Shown here piece by piece: positions 37,520 through 48,317 of a stretch of 64,000 nucleotides of DNA (positions are counted from its first letter, which is position 1; each line of letters starts with the position of its first letter). Source of the DNA: an uncultured Oxalobacter sp. (GTDB taxonomy: Bacteria > Pseudomonadota > Gammaproteobacteria > Burkholderiales > Burkholderiaceae_D); contig CAKRSU010000001.1 of the NCBI GenBank assembly GCA_934401755.1, positions 105,871 through 169,870 on the forward strand, in the 5' to 3' direction. Below the pieces are notes generated by a model. That model searched no databases, was not told where the DNA came from, and worked only from the letters and a program-made list of their open reading frames with translations. The position numbers were made by a program, and so were the translations under genes.

Positions 37520-38254
37520 ATGTCCGGACACAGTAAATGGGCTAATATTAAGCATAAAAAAGCAGCAGCAGATGCAAAACGAGGAAAAATCTGGACTCGC
37601 TTAATTAAAGAAATCACAGTTGCCGCTCGTATGGGAGGTGGCGACATTGATAGTAATCCCCGCCTACGTTTGGCAGCAGATAAAGCTTTTGCCGCAAACA
37701 TGCCAAAAGAAAATGTAAAACGTGCTATTGCTCGCGGAACGGGTACCTTAGACGGCGTGAATTACGAAGAAGTTCGCTATGAAGGCTATGGCATTAATGG
37801 TGCAGCAATCATTGTTGACTGCTTAACAGATAATCGAGTTAGAACAGTAGCGGATGTCCGTCACGCATTCACAAAATATGGCGGCAATATGGGAACAACA
37901 GGATCTGTGGCCTTTCAATTTAAGCATTGTGGTCAACTCTTATTTGCTCCTGGAACAGATGAAGAAGCATTAATGGACGTTGCCTTAGAAGCCGGTGCGG
38001 AAGATGTCATTACCGACGATGAAGGTGGCATTGAAGTCATTTGTGAACCTAATAACTTCGTTTCAGTCAAAGAAGCCATTGAAGCGGCGGGTTTTACCCC
38101 AGAAGTCGCTGAAGTGATTATGAAACCAGAAAGTGAAACTGAATTCACGGGAGAAGCAGCGGAAAAAATGCAAAAGCTTTTAGATGCATTAGAAGACCTA
38201 GATGATGTCCAAGAAGTCTATACCAATGCTGTCATCGATAATGGTGAAGAATAA
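37520..38254 (+). CDS. yebC: YebC/PmpR family protein
   Basis: A 244-residue protein with the invariant start [26 protein letters not shown]-like [41 protein letters not shown] and [15 protein letters not shown] segments across its length. Family members act as transcription regulators or, as shown for some, as translation factors relieving ribosome stalling at prolines. It is the first gene of a plus-strand run to rng. Confidence 0.95.
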   Translation: MSGHSKWANIKHKKAAADAKRGKIWTRLIKEITVAARMGGGDIDSNPRLRLAADKAFAANMPKENVKRAIARGTGTLDGVNYEEVRYEGYGINGAAIIVDCLTDNRVRTVADVRHAFTKYGGNMGTTGSVAFQFKHCGQLLFAPGTDEEALMDVALEAGAEDVITDDEGGIEVICEPNNFVSVKEAIEAAGFTPEVAEVIMKPESETEFTGEAAEKMQKLLDALEDLDDVQEVYTNAVIDNGEE

Positions 38255-38293
38255 ATAAGCCATAATCCCCCTTTCCTTTAGGAATGAATATCA

Positions 38294-39565
38294 ATGAAGA
38301 TTCTTGTGATTGGTTCTGGCGGTCGTGAACATGCTTTAGCATGGAAACTCGCGCAATCAGACCGCGTATCAAAAGTATTCGTTGCCCCTGGCAATGGCGG
38401 TACAGCAATGGAGAATAAATTAGAAAATATCTCCATTTCTGGAACTGATTTACTCGCTGATTTTGCAAAACAAAACGATATTGCACTAACTGTTGTTGGT
38501 CCTGAAGCCCCATTAGCAGATGGAATTGTTAATACATTTCGCGCTCAGGGATTAAAAATATTTGGTCCTACAAAAGAAGCCGCTCAATTAGAAAGTTCTA
38601 AAGATTTTGCTAAAGCTTTCATGAAACGGCACAATATCCCTACAGCAGACTACCAAACATTCACTCATTTAGAACAAGCTCATCAGTATATTGATAAAAA
38701 AGGTGTTCCCATCGTTATTAAAGCAGATGGATTGGCTGCCGGAAAAGGTGTCATTGTTGCGACTTCTCTAAAACAGGCTCACGACGCCATTGACATGATG
38801 TTATCTAGCAATAAATTTGGTAACGCTGGTTCACGTGTTGTTATTGAAGACTTTCTTGAAGGAGAGGAAGCTAGTTTTATTGTTCTTGTCGATGGTAAAA
38901 ATATCTTGCCATTAGCAACAAGCCAAGATCATAAGCGATTGAAAAATAACGATGAAGGCCCAAACACTGGCGGAATGGGCGCTTATTCTCCGGCTCCCAT
39001 TGTAACCCCAGCATTACATACCAAAATCCTTAACGAAATTATCGTCCCAACTGTTGAAGGAATGCGTCATGAAGGACATCCTTTTACGGGTTTTCTTTAT
39101 GCTGGGTTAATGATTGATAAAAATGGAAATCCTAAAACATTAGAATTCAATTGCCGCATGGGAGATCCTGAAACACAACCCATCATGTTTCGATTGAAAA
39201 GTGATCTTACTACTATACTTGAACATGGTGTTAATGGCACCCTTGATCAAATCAAATTAGATTGGGATCAACGAGTTGCACTAGGTATTGTTATGGCAGC
39301 AACAGGCTATCCTGATAATCCTAAAAAAGGTGATATGATCACGGGTATCCCTGAAGCGTCAGAAGATGGAAAAGTATTTCATGCCGGAACAAAAATCGAT
39401 CCTAACAAGCATTTATTAACATCCGGTGGACGAGTACTATGCGCTGTTGGTTTAGCTGATACGATACGCGCTGCCCAAAAACGAGCCTATTCACTCGTTC
39501 AAGCGATTCAATTTGAAGGCGCACAATTTCGAACGGATATTGGTTGGCGTGCATTAAAGTCCTGA
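38294..39565 (+). CDS. purD: Phosphoribosylamine-glycine ligase
   Basis: A 423-residue ATP-grasp enzyme: MKILVIGSGGREHALAWKLA start, TVVGPEAPLADGIVN, VIKADGLAAGKGVIVA, EDFLEGEEASFIVLVDG, SQDHKRLKNNDEGPNTGGMGAYSP split across the ATP-grasp core and LEFNCRMGDPETQP at the metal site. It makes glycinamide ribonucleotide in purine synthesis. It lies 40 bases after yebC; no other pur genes are in the window. Confidence 0.97.
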   Translation: MKILVIGSGGREHALAWKLAQSDRVSKVFVAPGNGGTAMENKLENISISGTDLLADFAKQNDIALTVVGPEAPLADGIVNTFRAQGLKIFGPTKEAAQLESSKDFAKAFMKRHNIPTADYQTFTHLEQAHQYIDKKGVPIVIKADGLAAGKGVIVATSLKQAHDAIDMMLSSNKFGNAGSRVVIEDFLEGEEASFIVLVDGKNILPLATSQDHKRLKNNDEGPNTGGMGAYSPAPIVTPALHTKILNEIIVPTVEGMRHEGHPFTGFLYAGLMIDKNGNPKTLEFNCRMGDPETQPIMFRLKSDLTTILEHGVNGTLDQIKLDWDQRVALGIVMAATGYPDNPKKGDMITGIPEASEDGKVFHAGTKIDPNKHLLTSGGRVLCAVGLADTIRAAQKRAYSLVQAIQFEGAQFRTDIGWRALKS

Positions 39566-39621
39566 GAAATGGCTAATTAATACATACTAGCGCATATCAT
39601 TCAAACAAATATAGGTTTAAA

Positions 39622-40275
39622 TTGACGCAGAAATGTACACTGCTACTTGGTGGTAGTTTTGATCCGGTCCACACAGGGCATGTTGAACTTGGTCAACATT
39701 TCTGTCGACTCTTTGATACGAATATATTGCGCTTAATTCCAACAGGAAATCCATGGCAGAAATCGCCTCTCTCTGCCTCAGCTAACCATCGTGTTGCTAT
39801 GCTCAAATGCGCTTTCAGTCATTTAGGACTTACCGTTTCAATTGACTGTCAGGAGATTCAGCGTTCAGGAGCAACTTACTCCTACGATACTTTGGTTAAT
39901 ATTCGCAATGAACTCGGAAAATCAACCCCTTTAATTTTTCTAATAGGAGCAGACCAACTACATCGATTGCATACGTGGTATAAATGGCAAAAACTATTTG
40001 ATCTAACCCATTTTGCGATTTCAACTCGAGCGGGTTTTCCTAAACCGTTAGAAAACCTTTCGCCAGAGGTTGCCAATATCATTCTTCCTCGGATCGCCAC
40101 CGCTCAGGAACTAATGACAGCCCCTGCCGGAAAAATTTTGATAGATGACTTTTTGCAATTGGATATTTCTGCAACAGAAATACGTAACGCTTTCAAACAA
40201 AATAAGACGCCACCGTCATTAATTCCATCGGCCGTCATTGATTATATTTATAAACATAACCTTTACAGGAACTAA
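39622..40275 (+). CDS. nadD: Nicotinate-nucleotide adenylyltransferase
   Basis: A 217-residue nucleotidyltransferase with LLGGSFDPVHTGHVELG (GxFDPxHxGH) at residues 8-24, IFLIGADQLHRLHTW and the C-terminal DISATEIRNA (SxTxxR-type) motif. It adenylates NaMN toward NAD. The only plausible start is a TTG at 39622, preceded by TATAGGT. The next gene starts 3 bases after its stop. Confidence 0.94.
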   Translation: MTQKCTLLLGGSFDPVHTGHVELGQHFCRLFDTNILRLIPTGNPWQKSPLSASANHRVAMLKCAFSHLGLTVSIDCQEIQRSGATYSYDTLVNIRNELGKSTPLIFLIGADQLHRLHTWYKWQKLFDLTHFAISTRAGFPKPLENLSPEVANIILPRIATAQELMTAPAGKILIDDFLQLDISATEIRNAFKQNKTPPSLIPSAVIDYIYKHNLYRN

Positions 40276-40278
40276 ATC

Positions 40279-40644
40279 ATGAATAACATCAACGTTTTAC
40301 AAGCTTTGGCTGTCGATGCTCTCGAAGACGTGAAAGCAATAGACATCGTTGTTTTTGATACAACTCAATTAACCAGCCTTTTTGAACGTATTATCATCGC
40401 TAGCGGAAATTCCAACCGCCAAACTAAAGCCCTTGCCGCTTCTGTGCGAGATAAAATCCGAGAAGCAGGTGGGACTGTCACAAGTATAGAAGGTGAAGAT
40501 ACGGGGGAATGGGTTCTTGTTGATCTAGGGAGTATCATTGTACATATTATGCAGCCAGCTATTCGTAATTATTACCGTTTAGAAGAAATCTGGGGTGGAA
40601 ATGCCATTGATCTTGAAACAGTAAAAGCAGCTTTAAAACCATAA
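40279..40644 (+). CDS. rsfS: Ribosomal silencing factor RsfS
   Basis: A 121-residue DUF143 protein: [56 protein letters not shown] and [11 protein letters not shown]. It binds uL14 and blocks subunit joining in starvation. Nested in nadD-rsfS-rlmH-maf-rng. Confidence 0.96.
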   Translation: MNNINVLQALAVDALEDVKAIDIVVFDTTQLTSLFERIIIASGNSNRQTKALAASVRDKIREAGGTVTSIEGEDTGEWVLVDLGSIIVHIMQPAIRNYYRLEEIWGGNAIDLETVKAALKP

Positions 40645-40655
40645 ACAAAACTATT

Positions 40656-41126
40656 ATGCAAATTACTGTTATTGCTGTTGGGCATAAAATGCCCAATTGG
40701 ATAGAGAACGGCATTAAAGAATATGTAAAACGAATGCCCGCTGAATGGCATTTTTCCATCAAAGAATTAAAACCGATTGAACGCAATAATAATCGTTCGG
40801 CGGAATCTGCCATGACAGCAGAAGCGATACGTATTCAAGCGGCGATTCCTAAAAACGCTCGAATCATTGCTTTAGACGAACATGGTAAAGATCTTACAAC
40901 GAGGGATTTAGCCGATAATGTTAAGCGCTGGCAACAAGATGGACATGATATCGCTATTATTATCGGAGGAGCAGATGGGCTTGATCCACAATTCAAAAAT
41001 CAATCGGATCAACTGATTCGCTTATCTTCACTAACACTGCCCCATGGTATGGTTCGGATCCTATTAGCGGAGCAGTTATACCGTGCATATACCATTTTAC
41101 AGAACCATCCCTACCATAGAAATTGA
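40656..41126 (+). CDS. rlmH: 23S rRNA pseudouridine-1915 N3-methyltransferase
   Basis: A 156-residue SPOUT methyltransferase: [33 protein letters not shown], the SAM-knot [15 protein letters not shown] and [18 protein letters not shown] followed by [15 protein letters not shown] at the C-terminus. It methylates Psi1915 of 23S rRNA on 70S ribosomes. It lies 11 bases after rsfS. Confidence 0.97.
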   Translation: MQITVIAVGHKMPNWIENGIKEYVKRMPAEWHFSIKELKPIERNNNRSAESAMTAEAIRIQAAIPKNARIIALDEHGKDLTTRDLADNVKRWQQDGHDIAIIIGGADGLDPQFKNQSDQLIRLSSLTLPHGMVRILLAEQLYRAYTILQNHPYHRN

Positions 41127-41131
41127 TTATT

Positions 41132-41761
41132 ATGGAAAATCGGGACATCCCTAATCGTATTTGGCTTGCTTCTAAAAGCCCTCGCCGACAAGAGCTATTA
41201 ACTCAAATCGGCATTGCATTTGATATCTTACAACCGCCAGCTCAAGACATTCAAAACAGTGATATGGTTAATGAAAGGATTCTTTCAAAAGAATCTGCTT
41301 TTGATTATGTCTACCGTCTTTCTCAAGAAAAAGCGAATTATGCATGGCATTATTTGCTTAAAAGTGGACTCGCCCTACGTCCTATATTATCGGCAGATAC
41401 CACGGTTACGATTAATCAAAAAATTCTGGGGAAACCAGCAAATAGAGAAGAAGCTTATGCCATAATCAAAATGCTATCTGGACATACCCATCAAGTATTA
41501 ACAGCAGTCACTGTTAAATGGAAAAATAAACAACTCACTGCAACACAAACCTCTGATGTTACTTTTACAGCATTAGATGATGCTCGCATTAATGCTTATA
41601 TTGCAACCGACGAACCTTATGATAAGGCTGGCGGCTATGGAATACAGGGACTCGCAGGAAAGTTTATTTCCCATATCAATGGGAGTTATTCCAGCATTAT
41701 GGGACTTCCCTTATATGAAACAACAGAATTGTTGAGAGAAATAGGAATGCATATTAAATGA
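41132..41761 (+). CDS. maf: Maf-family nucleotide pyrophosphatase
   Basis: About 209 residues: LASKSPRRQELLTQIGI at the N-terminus, SADTTVTINQKILGKP with the metal/active-site Asp, and DKAGGYGIQGLAGKF with the conserved Lys and Gln; this is the dTTP/UTP pyrophosphatase type (YhdE branch by the GYGIQG motif). A TTG at 41123 overlaps rlmH; the ATG at 41132 is preferred. The stop overlaps the rng start (ATGA). Confidence 0.94.
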   Translation: MENRDIPNRIWLASKSPRRQELLTQIGIAFDILQPPAQDIQNSDMVNERILSKESAFDYVYRLSQEKANYAWHYLLKSGLALRPILSADTTVTINQKILGKPANREEAYAIIKMLSGHTHQVLTAVTVKWKNKQLTATQTSDVTFTALDDARINAYIATDEPYDKAGGYGIQGLAGKFISHINGSYSSIMGLPLYETTELLREIGMHIK

Positions 41762-43221
41762 AAGAAGATATTCTCATCAACATTACACCACAAGAAACAC
41801 GCATCGCTATCGTATCTGAAGGAACGGTACAAGAATTACATATTGAACGTTCCCAAACTCGAGAACTGGCAGGAAATATCTATTTAGGTCGTGTTGTTCG
41901 TGTCCTTCCAGGCATGCAATCCGCATTTGTCGATATTGGTCTTGAACGGGCTGCATTTTTGCATATTGATGACATCCTTGCTGCCCACTACAATGAAGAA
42001 GGGCAAAATAAAATTACCCCCATTGAGCGGATGCTACAAGATGGACAATCCGTTATGGTCAGAGTCATTAAAGATCCCCTTGGAACAAAAGGCGCACGGC
42101 TATCAACTCAAATCTCCATTGCTGGACGTTTATTAGTTTATCTGCCTCAAGAAAAACATATTGGTGTTTCTCAACGCATTGAGGACGAAAAAGAACGTGA
42201 AAACTTAAAAATTCGCGTTCAACAATTAACGCATGAAAATGCTTTAGGCGGCTATATTATTCGGACAATGGCAGAGGGTGTCTCTGACAGTGATCTGAAA
42301 TCTGATGTTGATTTTTTGCAAAAAATTTGGGAAACCTTACGTCATAAAGCGCGTACTTCACCTGCGCCGACATTACTTTATAAAGACTTAACATTATCAG
42401 AAAGAATTCTGCGCGATTGTGTCCACGAAGAAACCCATCAAATTTTGATTGATTCTCAAGAAGAATTTATCAAATTACAAGAATTTGCCCAGTCATATAC
42501 GCCCGATATTTTAGATCGAATCGTCTACCATAAAGGGGAACGCCCGCTATTTGATCTTTACAACGTAGAAGAAGAGATTAAACGAGCGCTTTCACGACGT
42601 GTTGATTTGAAATCTGGCGGATATCTCATTATCGATCAAACAGAGGCCATGACAACCATTGATGTTAATACGGGAGGCTTCGTCAATGGCCGTACTTTTG
42701 ATGACACTATTTTTAGAACAAACCTTGAAGCAGCCCACGCCATTGCAAGACAATTAAGGTTACGCAATCTAGGTGGCATCATCATTTTAGACTTCATTGA
42801 TATGGTCAATCCGGATCATCAACAAGCAGTCATCGAAGAATTACGCAAAGCATTAGCAAACGATCGCACGAAGGTCTCTATTTCAGAAATTTCAGCACTC
42901 GGTTTAGTCGAGATGACACGCAAACGAACTCGAGAATCGCTCGCTCATATTCTTTGTGAACCTTGTCCAATTTGCCAAGGAAAGGGGCAAATAAAAACAG
43001 CTCAAACCATCTGTTATGAAATTATGCGAGATATCACCCGTGAAGCCAAACAATTCAGTCCTCGTGAATTTCGCATTTTAGCTTCTCAAATTGTTATTGA
43101 CCGTTTCTTGGAAGAAGAATCTCAGCATCTTGCCGGACTCGGTGATTTAATTGGAAAACCGATTTCTTTACAAGTCGAACCTTTATATCATCAAGAGCAA
43201 TATGATGTAATTCTGATATAG
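41758..43221 (+). CDS. rng: Ribonuclease G
   Basis: A 487-residue RNase E/G-family enzyme lacking the long RNase E C-terminal tail. S1 domain: GNIYLGRVVRVLPGMQSAFVD; catalytic DNase-I-like region with IDQTEAMTTIDVNTGGFV and GGIIILDFIDMV (metal Asp residues); zinc-link CEPCPICQGKG. It processes 16S rRNA and mRNA 5' ends. Its ATG overlaps the maf stop. Confidence 0.96.
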   Translation: MKEDILINITPQETRIAIVSEGTVQELHIERSQTRELAGNIYLGRVVRVLPGMQSAFVDIGLERAAFLHIDDILAAHYNEEGQNKITPIERMLQDGQSVMVRVIKDPLGTKGARLSTQISIAGRLLVYLPQEKHIGVSQRIEDEKERENLKIRVQQLTHENALGGYIIRTMAEGVSDSDLKSDVDFLQKIWETLRHKARTSPAPTLLYKDLTLSERILRDCVHEETHQILIDSQEEFIKLQEFAQSYTPDILDRIVYHKGERPLFDLYNVEEEIKRALSRRVDLKSGGYLIIDQTEAMTTIDVNTGGFVNGRTFDDTIFRTNLEAAHAIARQLRLRNLGGIIILDFIDMVNPDHQQAVIEELRKALANDRTKVSISEISALGLVEMTRKRTRESLAHILCEPCPICQGKGQIKTAQTICYEIMRDITREAKQFSPREFRILASQIVIDRFLEEESQHLAGLGDLIGKPISLQVEPLYHQEQYDVILI

Positions 43222-43370
43222 CTTTTTCAAAAAGAAATTCCACCAAGCTGGAAAAGATTATCCAGAATGGTTAAATGGTTGATGAGTGGAATAAACTCAA
43301 TACCATCATCAGAAAGAAACGTAACTGGTAATGCGGGATCTCACCAATAAAAAGACCGAATCTGCCAGTC

Positions 43371-43460
43371 AACATTCTCAAACGTGAATTCCAAACTGAA
43401 AAACCAGATGAGAAACTTGTCAGTGATTTTACCTATTTACCTATTTATGATGGTAGCAGG
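43371..43460 (+). pseudogene. IS3-family transposase remnant
   Basis: The 500 bases between rng and waaF hold no intact gene. In the middle, NILKREFQTEKPDEKLVSDF plus TYLPIYDG can be read in one frame and matches the start of the rve integrase core of IS3-family OrfB (RxFxxxxPNxxWVTDITY), with stops soon after. Other scraps nearby may belong to it but cannot be aligned by eye. Confidence 0.55.
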
Positions 43461-43725
43461 TGATGTCTCCCTTATGAAAGATTTCGCTTCATCGAAATCA
43501 CAGACGAATCACTTGGATTCGAAACGCAGAAACAACTCGAAAATGTGAGACTCAGGCAGAACTTGCCAAGAAAGACAATATCCTGGGTATTACAATGAAA
43601 GAAATATCCAGAAGAAACGGGACTACTTTTTGGAGTAGCGTTCAGTTTTTTTGCTTTTGTGGCTTTTTAACGGCTTGAATAGGAAACTTTTCTGCTCCCT
43701 GTTTAATAAGAAAAGTGATAACAAC

Positions 43726-44748
43726 TTAAAGATATTTTGCCACAAATGGGAAAACCTGACTTGAATCTAGTTTTTCCATACAATGATGATGCCCTAAAGG
43801 GCATTCTCGTTTTTGACACGGCGCACAGGGCAAATCCAAAGAGACAATTTCAGAATATTTCGAAAAAGGTGGGGTATGATGATAATCAGTTGATCCATAG
43901 ATCGCAACGACTGGTTTTTCAAACGCGGAGGCAATATGCATGAGACCAGAATCGTTCGTCACCATCAATGTAATACGCGAACTAATCGCAATAGCTTCTT
44001 TTAATGACGTTTTTCCTGCTAAATTAATCACTTCAGGGACTATACGCTTAATAGCATGACAAACTTCCTGATCATTAGCTGATCCCAATAAGACAATTTT
44101 CACATCAGGATAATCATTCAATATCTGTTGAGCAAGCGCTGCAAATTGACGATATGGCCAGCGTTTTGCAGAACCAAACTCGGCCCCAGGGGCAAACGCA
44201 ACCAAACGCTCCGTCATATCTAATCCAAACTTTTTAAAGGTCGCTTTAGCATCCTCGGCTAATATGAACATGGATGGAACAGGATAATTTTCTTTTGGGC
44301 CGACTCTATCCATCGGTGCTTCAGCTAAAGCCGCATAAAATGGAATCATTGGACGAGGATGCGCTTTATTATCATGATGAATGACATTTAAAAGCCCATA
44401 ACGTTTTTCACCCAGATAACCAATCCGTTCAGGAATACCTGCCAGCCAAGGTATCAACGCATACTTAATTGTATTCGGTAAAACATACGCTTTACTATAT
44501 CCATTTTTCTTAAGTTGACGAGACATTTTCCAACGTTCCATGAATTGCAACTTGCCATGCTTAAATGGCGTTGGAATCACCGTATGAACCTCTTTCATCG
44601 ATTCCCACACGGGAGCAGCCCAAGCTGGAGCTAATACATCAATTTCACTATCGGGCCAATGTTTCTTTAAACATTGCAATAATGGCTGAGCCATAATTGC
44701 ATCGCCAATCCAATTGGGAGAAATAATAAGCATCTTAAATGATTTCAT
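43726..44748 (-). CDS. waaF: ADP-heptose:LPS heptosyltransferase II
   Basis: A 340-residue GT9 enzyme close to WaaF: MLIISPNWIGDAIMAQPLLQ at the start, LPNTIKYALIPWLAGIPERIGY, FAPGAEFGSAKRWPYRQFA, MVTNDSGLMHIASAFEKP and IYGSTDYHHTPP. It adds the second heptose to the LPS inner core. The ATG at 44748 has AAGGAT upstream; a TTG at 44754 is unlikely. It follows dnaE by 11 bases on the same strand. Confidence 0.94.
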   Translation of the reverse strand: MKSFKMLIISPNWIGDAIMAQPLLQCLKKHWPDSEIDVLAPAWAAPVWESMKEVHTVIPTPFKHGKLQFMERWKMSRQLKKNGYSKAYVLPNTIKYALIPWLAGIPERIGYLGEKRYGLLNVIHHDNKAHPRPMIPFYAALAEAPMDRVGPKENYPVPSMFILAEDAKATFKKFGLDMTERLVAFAPGAEFGSAKRWPYRQFAALAQQILNDYPDVKIVLLGSANDQEVCHAIKRIVPEVINLAGKTSLKEAIAISSRITLMVTNDSGLMHIASAFEKPVVAIYGSTDYHHTPPFSKYSEIVSLDLPCAPCQKRECPLGHHHCMEKLDSSQVFPFVAKYL

Positions 44749-44759
44749 ATTCAAATCCT

Positions 44760-47700
44760 TTAATGGAATTTGATATGTGCATCAGGAAAAGTTTCTTTAA
44801 AGTTCAAAAGACACTCTTCCGTTGGCCTTATCCGCCATTTATCATCAAAAGCAATCTGGCAGATGCCTTTGGATGAAATATAATCGGCTTTAACGGGCAT
44901 ACCCTCTTCACTTCGATAAGGCATCAATAATGTCTTAATCTTATCTAGGCTATATGCTTCCGGCAATGTGAATTGAATATAATCGCCAAATTGTTGCCTT
45001 GTTTCTTCAAGATTTAAAACTTCTAATGCGGTAACACGAGGGCCCTGCTGGCTTTCAGAGACTTTCGCGAAAACGGCTAAGAATTCATCTTGCACAATGA
45101 CATGTTGTCGAGATTCAATCATCTCATCATACAAAGAGACCTCTATTTTTGCTGTACCATCTTCTAAAGAAACAAGCATAATTCTACCGCCACGTCTTAA
45201 CGTTTGAATACGATAATCTGAAACAACTCCCACAATCCATTGCGCATCACGAGATACTTGAAGCCCCTTAAGAGAGGTTTTGGTATATTGCTTTGCCTCT
45301 TTCGTATAATCTGTAAAGAAATGTCCCGTCATACAAAAGCCTAACACCCCTTTTTCTTCTTGAAGTCGCTTTTTATTAGTCCATACAGACGTATCCACAT
45401 AACTAACCACATTTTGAACCGCGTCTTCATCACCAAAAAGACTTTCTTGACCCTCAGCGGTTGCGGCCTGATCGGCCGCTTCAAGTGCTAATCCAAGCGA
45501 CTCAAGCAGAACTTCTCGACTTTTTCCCAAAGAATCAAAAGCCCCTGCTCGAATTAATGATTCAATGGTACGACGATTAATCTGATGTCGATCCACTCGC
45601 ATACAAAAATCAAATAAATCCTTATAAGGTCCAGACTGCCGACCGTTAACAATAGCTTGTACAGCACCTTCCCCCGTTCCTTTCACAGCCCCTAGTCCAT
45701 AACGAATTTGAGACGCTGTATCTTCTGCACGATCCGTCTCAGCCCTGACTGGCCTAAAATAATAAACAGATTTATTAATATCAGGAGGTAAAACCGTAAT
45801 CCCACAGACATCTTGGCAATCCTGAACCATCGTATAGATCTTTTCAGTATCATCCATTGCTAATGACATATTGGCTGCCATAAATGCAGCAGGATGATGA
45901 CGCTTTAAAAACGCCGTCTGATACGACAATAATGCATAGGCTGTCGCATGAGATTTGTTAAACCCATATCCTGCAAACTTTTCCATCAAATCAAAAATTT
46001 CATCGGCTTTGGCTTCTGACACATGATTTTTAGCGGCACCATCTCGAAATGTCTGACGATGTTTAGCCATCGCAGCAGGGTCTTTTTTACCCATTGCTCG
46101 TCGCAGTAAATCAGCGCCCCCTAGCGTATAACCCCCAATAATCTGAGCCATTTGCATCACTTGTTCCTGATAAATCATGATGCCATAGGTTTCAGAGAGA
46201 ATATCTTTTGTCCGTTCATCGGGATATTCAAACGGTTCACCATGTTTACGACGACAATAGTCTGGAATCAGATCCATTGGCCCTGGGCGATACAAAGCCA
46301 CCAATGCAATAATATCTTCAAAACGGTCTGGCTTTGCCTCTTTTAACATCCCCTGCATGCCACGACTTTCAAGCTGGAAAACAGCAACTGTCTTCGCTTC
46401 CGTTAGTAATTTAAATGTTGGTACATCGTCTAACGGAATATCATCAAGCGAAAATGATGTCATATCAGGATCAAATTCATGAATATAGCGCACCGCTAAA
46501 TCAAGAATTGTCAGTGTCGTTAAGCCCAGAAAGTCAAATTTAACTAATCCGACCGCTTCAACATCGTATTTATCATAATGCGATACAATTCCCGCATCGC
46601 CATCTTGGGTATAAAGTGGGCAGAAATCTGTTAATTTCCCCGGGGCAATAAGAACCCCTCCAGCATGCATGCCCACGTTCCTTGTAATCCCTTCGACTTG
46701 CTCAGCTAAATCCAGTAGTTCATGGACTTCTTCTTCATTTTTTTCCCGTTCAGCTAACTGAGGGTTTTCTTTTAAAGCCTCTGCAATCGTAACTTGTTTT
46801 CCTGGAGGCGCCGGAATCTGTTTTGAAATACCATCACAAAAACTATAACCAAAGTCCAAGACACGCCCAACATCTCGAACCGCAGCTTTAGCCGCCATCG
46901 TACCAAAGGTTGCAATTTGTGATACCGCATCATGTCCATACCGATCTTTGACATATTGAATCACACGATCTCGTCCATGCTGACAAAAATCCACATCAAA
47001 ATCAGGCATAGACACACGTTCTGGATTGAGAAAACGTTCAAAAATCAAGTGATAACGAATCGGATCCAAATTAGTAATCAGCAAAGAATAAGCAACCAAT
47101 GAGCCGGCCCCCGAACCACGGCCTGGGCCAACTGGCACATTATTATTTTTTGCCCATTGAATAAAATCGGCCACAATCAGAAAGTATCCAGAAAAGCCCA
47201 TTTTGACAATAACGCTAATTTCATATTCAAGCCGCTCATCATAGACTTTTCGCTTAGCTTGCCGTTCGGTCTCATCAGGAAAAAGCGAAATCAATCGTTT
47301 TTCCAATCCTGCTCTTGCTTGAGCAGTCATAAAATCATCTAAAGACATCCCATCGGGCGTGGGAAATAATGGTAATTTATGTTCCCCTAATACGAGAGTT
47401 AAAGAGCAGCGCTTCGCAATTTCAACTGTATTTTGTAAGGCAGCCGGCATATCTAAAAACTTCTCTGCCATTTGCTCTTGCGTGAGAAAATACTGATGCT
47501 CATTAAATAAATGGGGCCGTTTGTCGTTTGCTAAAATTTCCCCTTCAGCAATACATGTTCTCGCTTCATGGGCACGAAACTGTTCTGAGGATAAAAATTG
47601 AACCGGATGAGTCGCAACAACCGGCAAATTCATTTTCTGCGCTAATCCTTTTACCTGGTGAATATAATCTTCTTCTTTAGGATTTCCTGAGCGCTGAACT

Positions 47701-48221
47701 TCAAGATAAAACGTATTCGGAAAAATATCCATCCATTGACGAGCATTACGTTCTGCATTCGCTAAATTCCCGACTTCAAAAGCTTGTCCAATATCCCCCA
47801 TTAACGCACCGGACAATGCAATTAATCCCGTATCGCCCCATTTTTCTTTCAGTTCAACCAACCATTCTCGCCGAATCTCTGCCCGTCCTTTATATTGATT
47901 TTCAATCCATGCTTTCGTTAGCAGTTCGCACAAATTGTGATACCCTTGATTCGTCCTAACAAGAAGCAATAAACGAGTTGCTTTATCGCGTTCCGACTCA
48001 TTTGTGACCCAAACATCACAGCCAGCAATTGGTTTTATCCCTTGCTTACGGGCGGCTTTATAAAATTTAATTAATCCAAATAAGTTCGAAAGATCTGTCA
48101 GTGCCATAGCAGGCTGATTGTCCTTAGCTGCAGCATTGACGATTTCATCAATACGCACTAAACCATCTACAATTGAATATTCAGAATGTAAACGCAGATG
48201 TACGAACTTTGGATGAGTCAT
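44760..48221 (-). CDS. dnaE: DNA polymerase III alpha subunit
   Basis: A 1153-residue replicative polymerase. PHP domain: FVHLRLHSEYSIVDGLVRID; polymerase core: PVGPGRGSGAGSLVAYSL and the catalytic Asp pair in MPDFDVDFCQHGRD, KFDFLGLTTLTILD, ALYRPGPMDLIP; helix-hairpin-helix and C-terminal OB domain (GVVSDYRIQTLRRGGRIMLV). The start at 48221 has AGGAGA before it. It shares a transcript with waaF. Confidence 0.97.
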   Translation of the reverse strand: MTHPKFVHLRLHSEYSIVDGLVRIDEIVNAAAKDNQPAMALTDLSNLFGLIKFYKAARKQGIKPIAGCDVWVTNESERDKATRLLLLVRTNQGYHNLCELLTKAWIENQYKGRAEIRREWLVELKEKWGDTGLIALSGALMGDIGQAFEVGNLANAERNARQWMDIFPNTFYLEVQRSGNPKEEDYIHQVKGLAQKMNLPVVATHPVQFLSSEQFRAHEARTCIAEGEILANDKRPHLFNEHQYFLTQEQMAEKFLDMPAALQNTVEIAKRCSLTLVLGEHKLPLFPTPDGMSLDDFMTAQARAGLEKRLISLFPDETERQAKRKVYDERLEYEISVIVKMGFSGYFLIVADFIQWAKNNNVPVGPGRGSGAGSLVAYSLLITNLDPIRYHLIFERFLNPERVSMPDFDVDFCQHGRDRVIQYVKDRYGHDAVSQIATFGTMAAKAAVRDVGRVLDFGYSFCDGISKQIPAPPGKQVTIAEALKENPQLAEREKNEEEVHELLDLAEQVEGITRNVGMHAGGVLIAPGKLTDFCPLYTQDGDAGIVSHYDKYDVEAVGLVKFDFLGLTTLTILDLAVRYIHEFDPDMTSFSLDDIPLDDVPTFKLLTEAKTVAVFQLESRGMQGMLKEAKPDRFEDIIALVALYRPGPMDLIPDYCRRKHGEPFEYPDERTKDILSETYGIMIYQEQVMQMAQIIGGYTLGGADLLRRAMGKKDPAAMAKHRQTFRDGAAKNHVSEAKADEIFDLMEKFAGYGFNKSHATAYALLSYQTAFLKRHHPAAFMAANMSLAMDDTEKIYTMVQDCQDVCGITVLPPDINKSVYYFRPVRAETDRAEDTASQIRYGLGAVKGTGEGAVQAIVNGRQSGPYKDLFDFCMRVDRHQINRRTIESLIRAGAFDSLGKSREVLLESLGLALEAADQAATAEGQESLFGDEDAVQNVVSYVDTSVWTNKKRLQEEKGVLGFCMTGHFFTDYTKEAKQYTKTSLKGLQVSRDAQWIVGVVSDYRIQTLRRGGRIMLVSLEDGTAKIEVSLYDEMIESRQHVIVQDEFLAVFAKVSESQQGPRVTALEVLNLEETRQQFGDYIQFTLPEAYSLDKIKTLLMPYRSEEGMPVKADYISSKGICQIAFDDKWRIRPTEECLLNFKETFPDAHIKFH

Positions 48222-48317
48222 AATTCTCCTATCAACTCTTTGATACAACCAATTCTATTTTCGGGTTTTTATTGCTTTTATTGATATCTTTCTAAAGCAA
48301 ATGCCTAACAAATGGCC

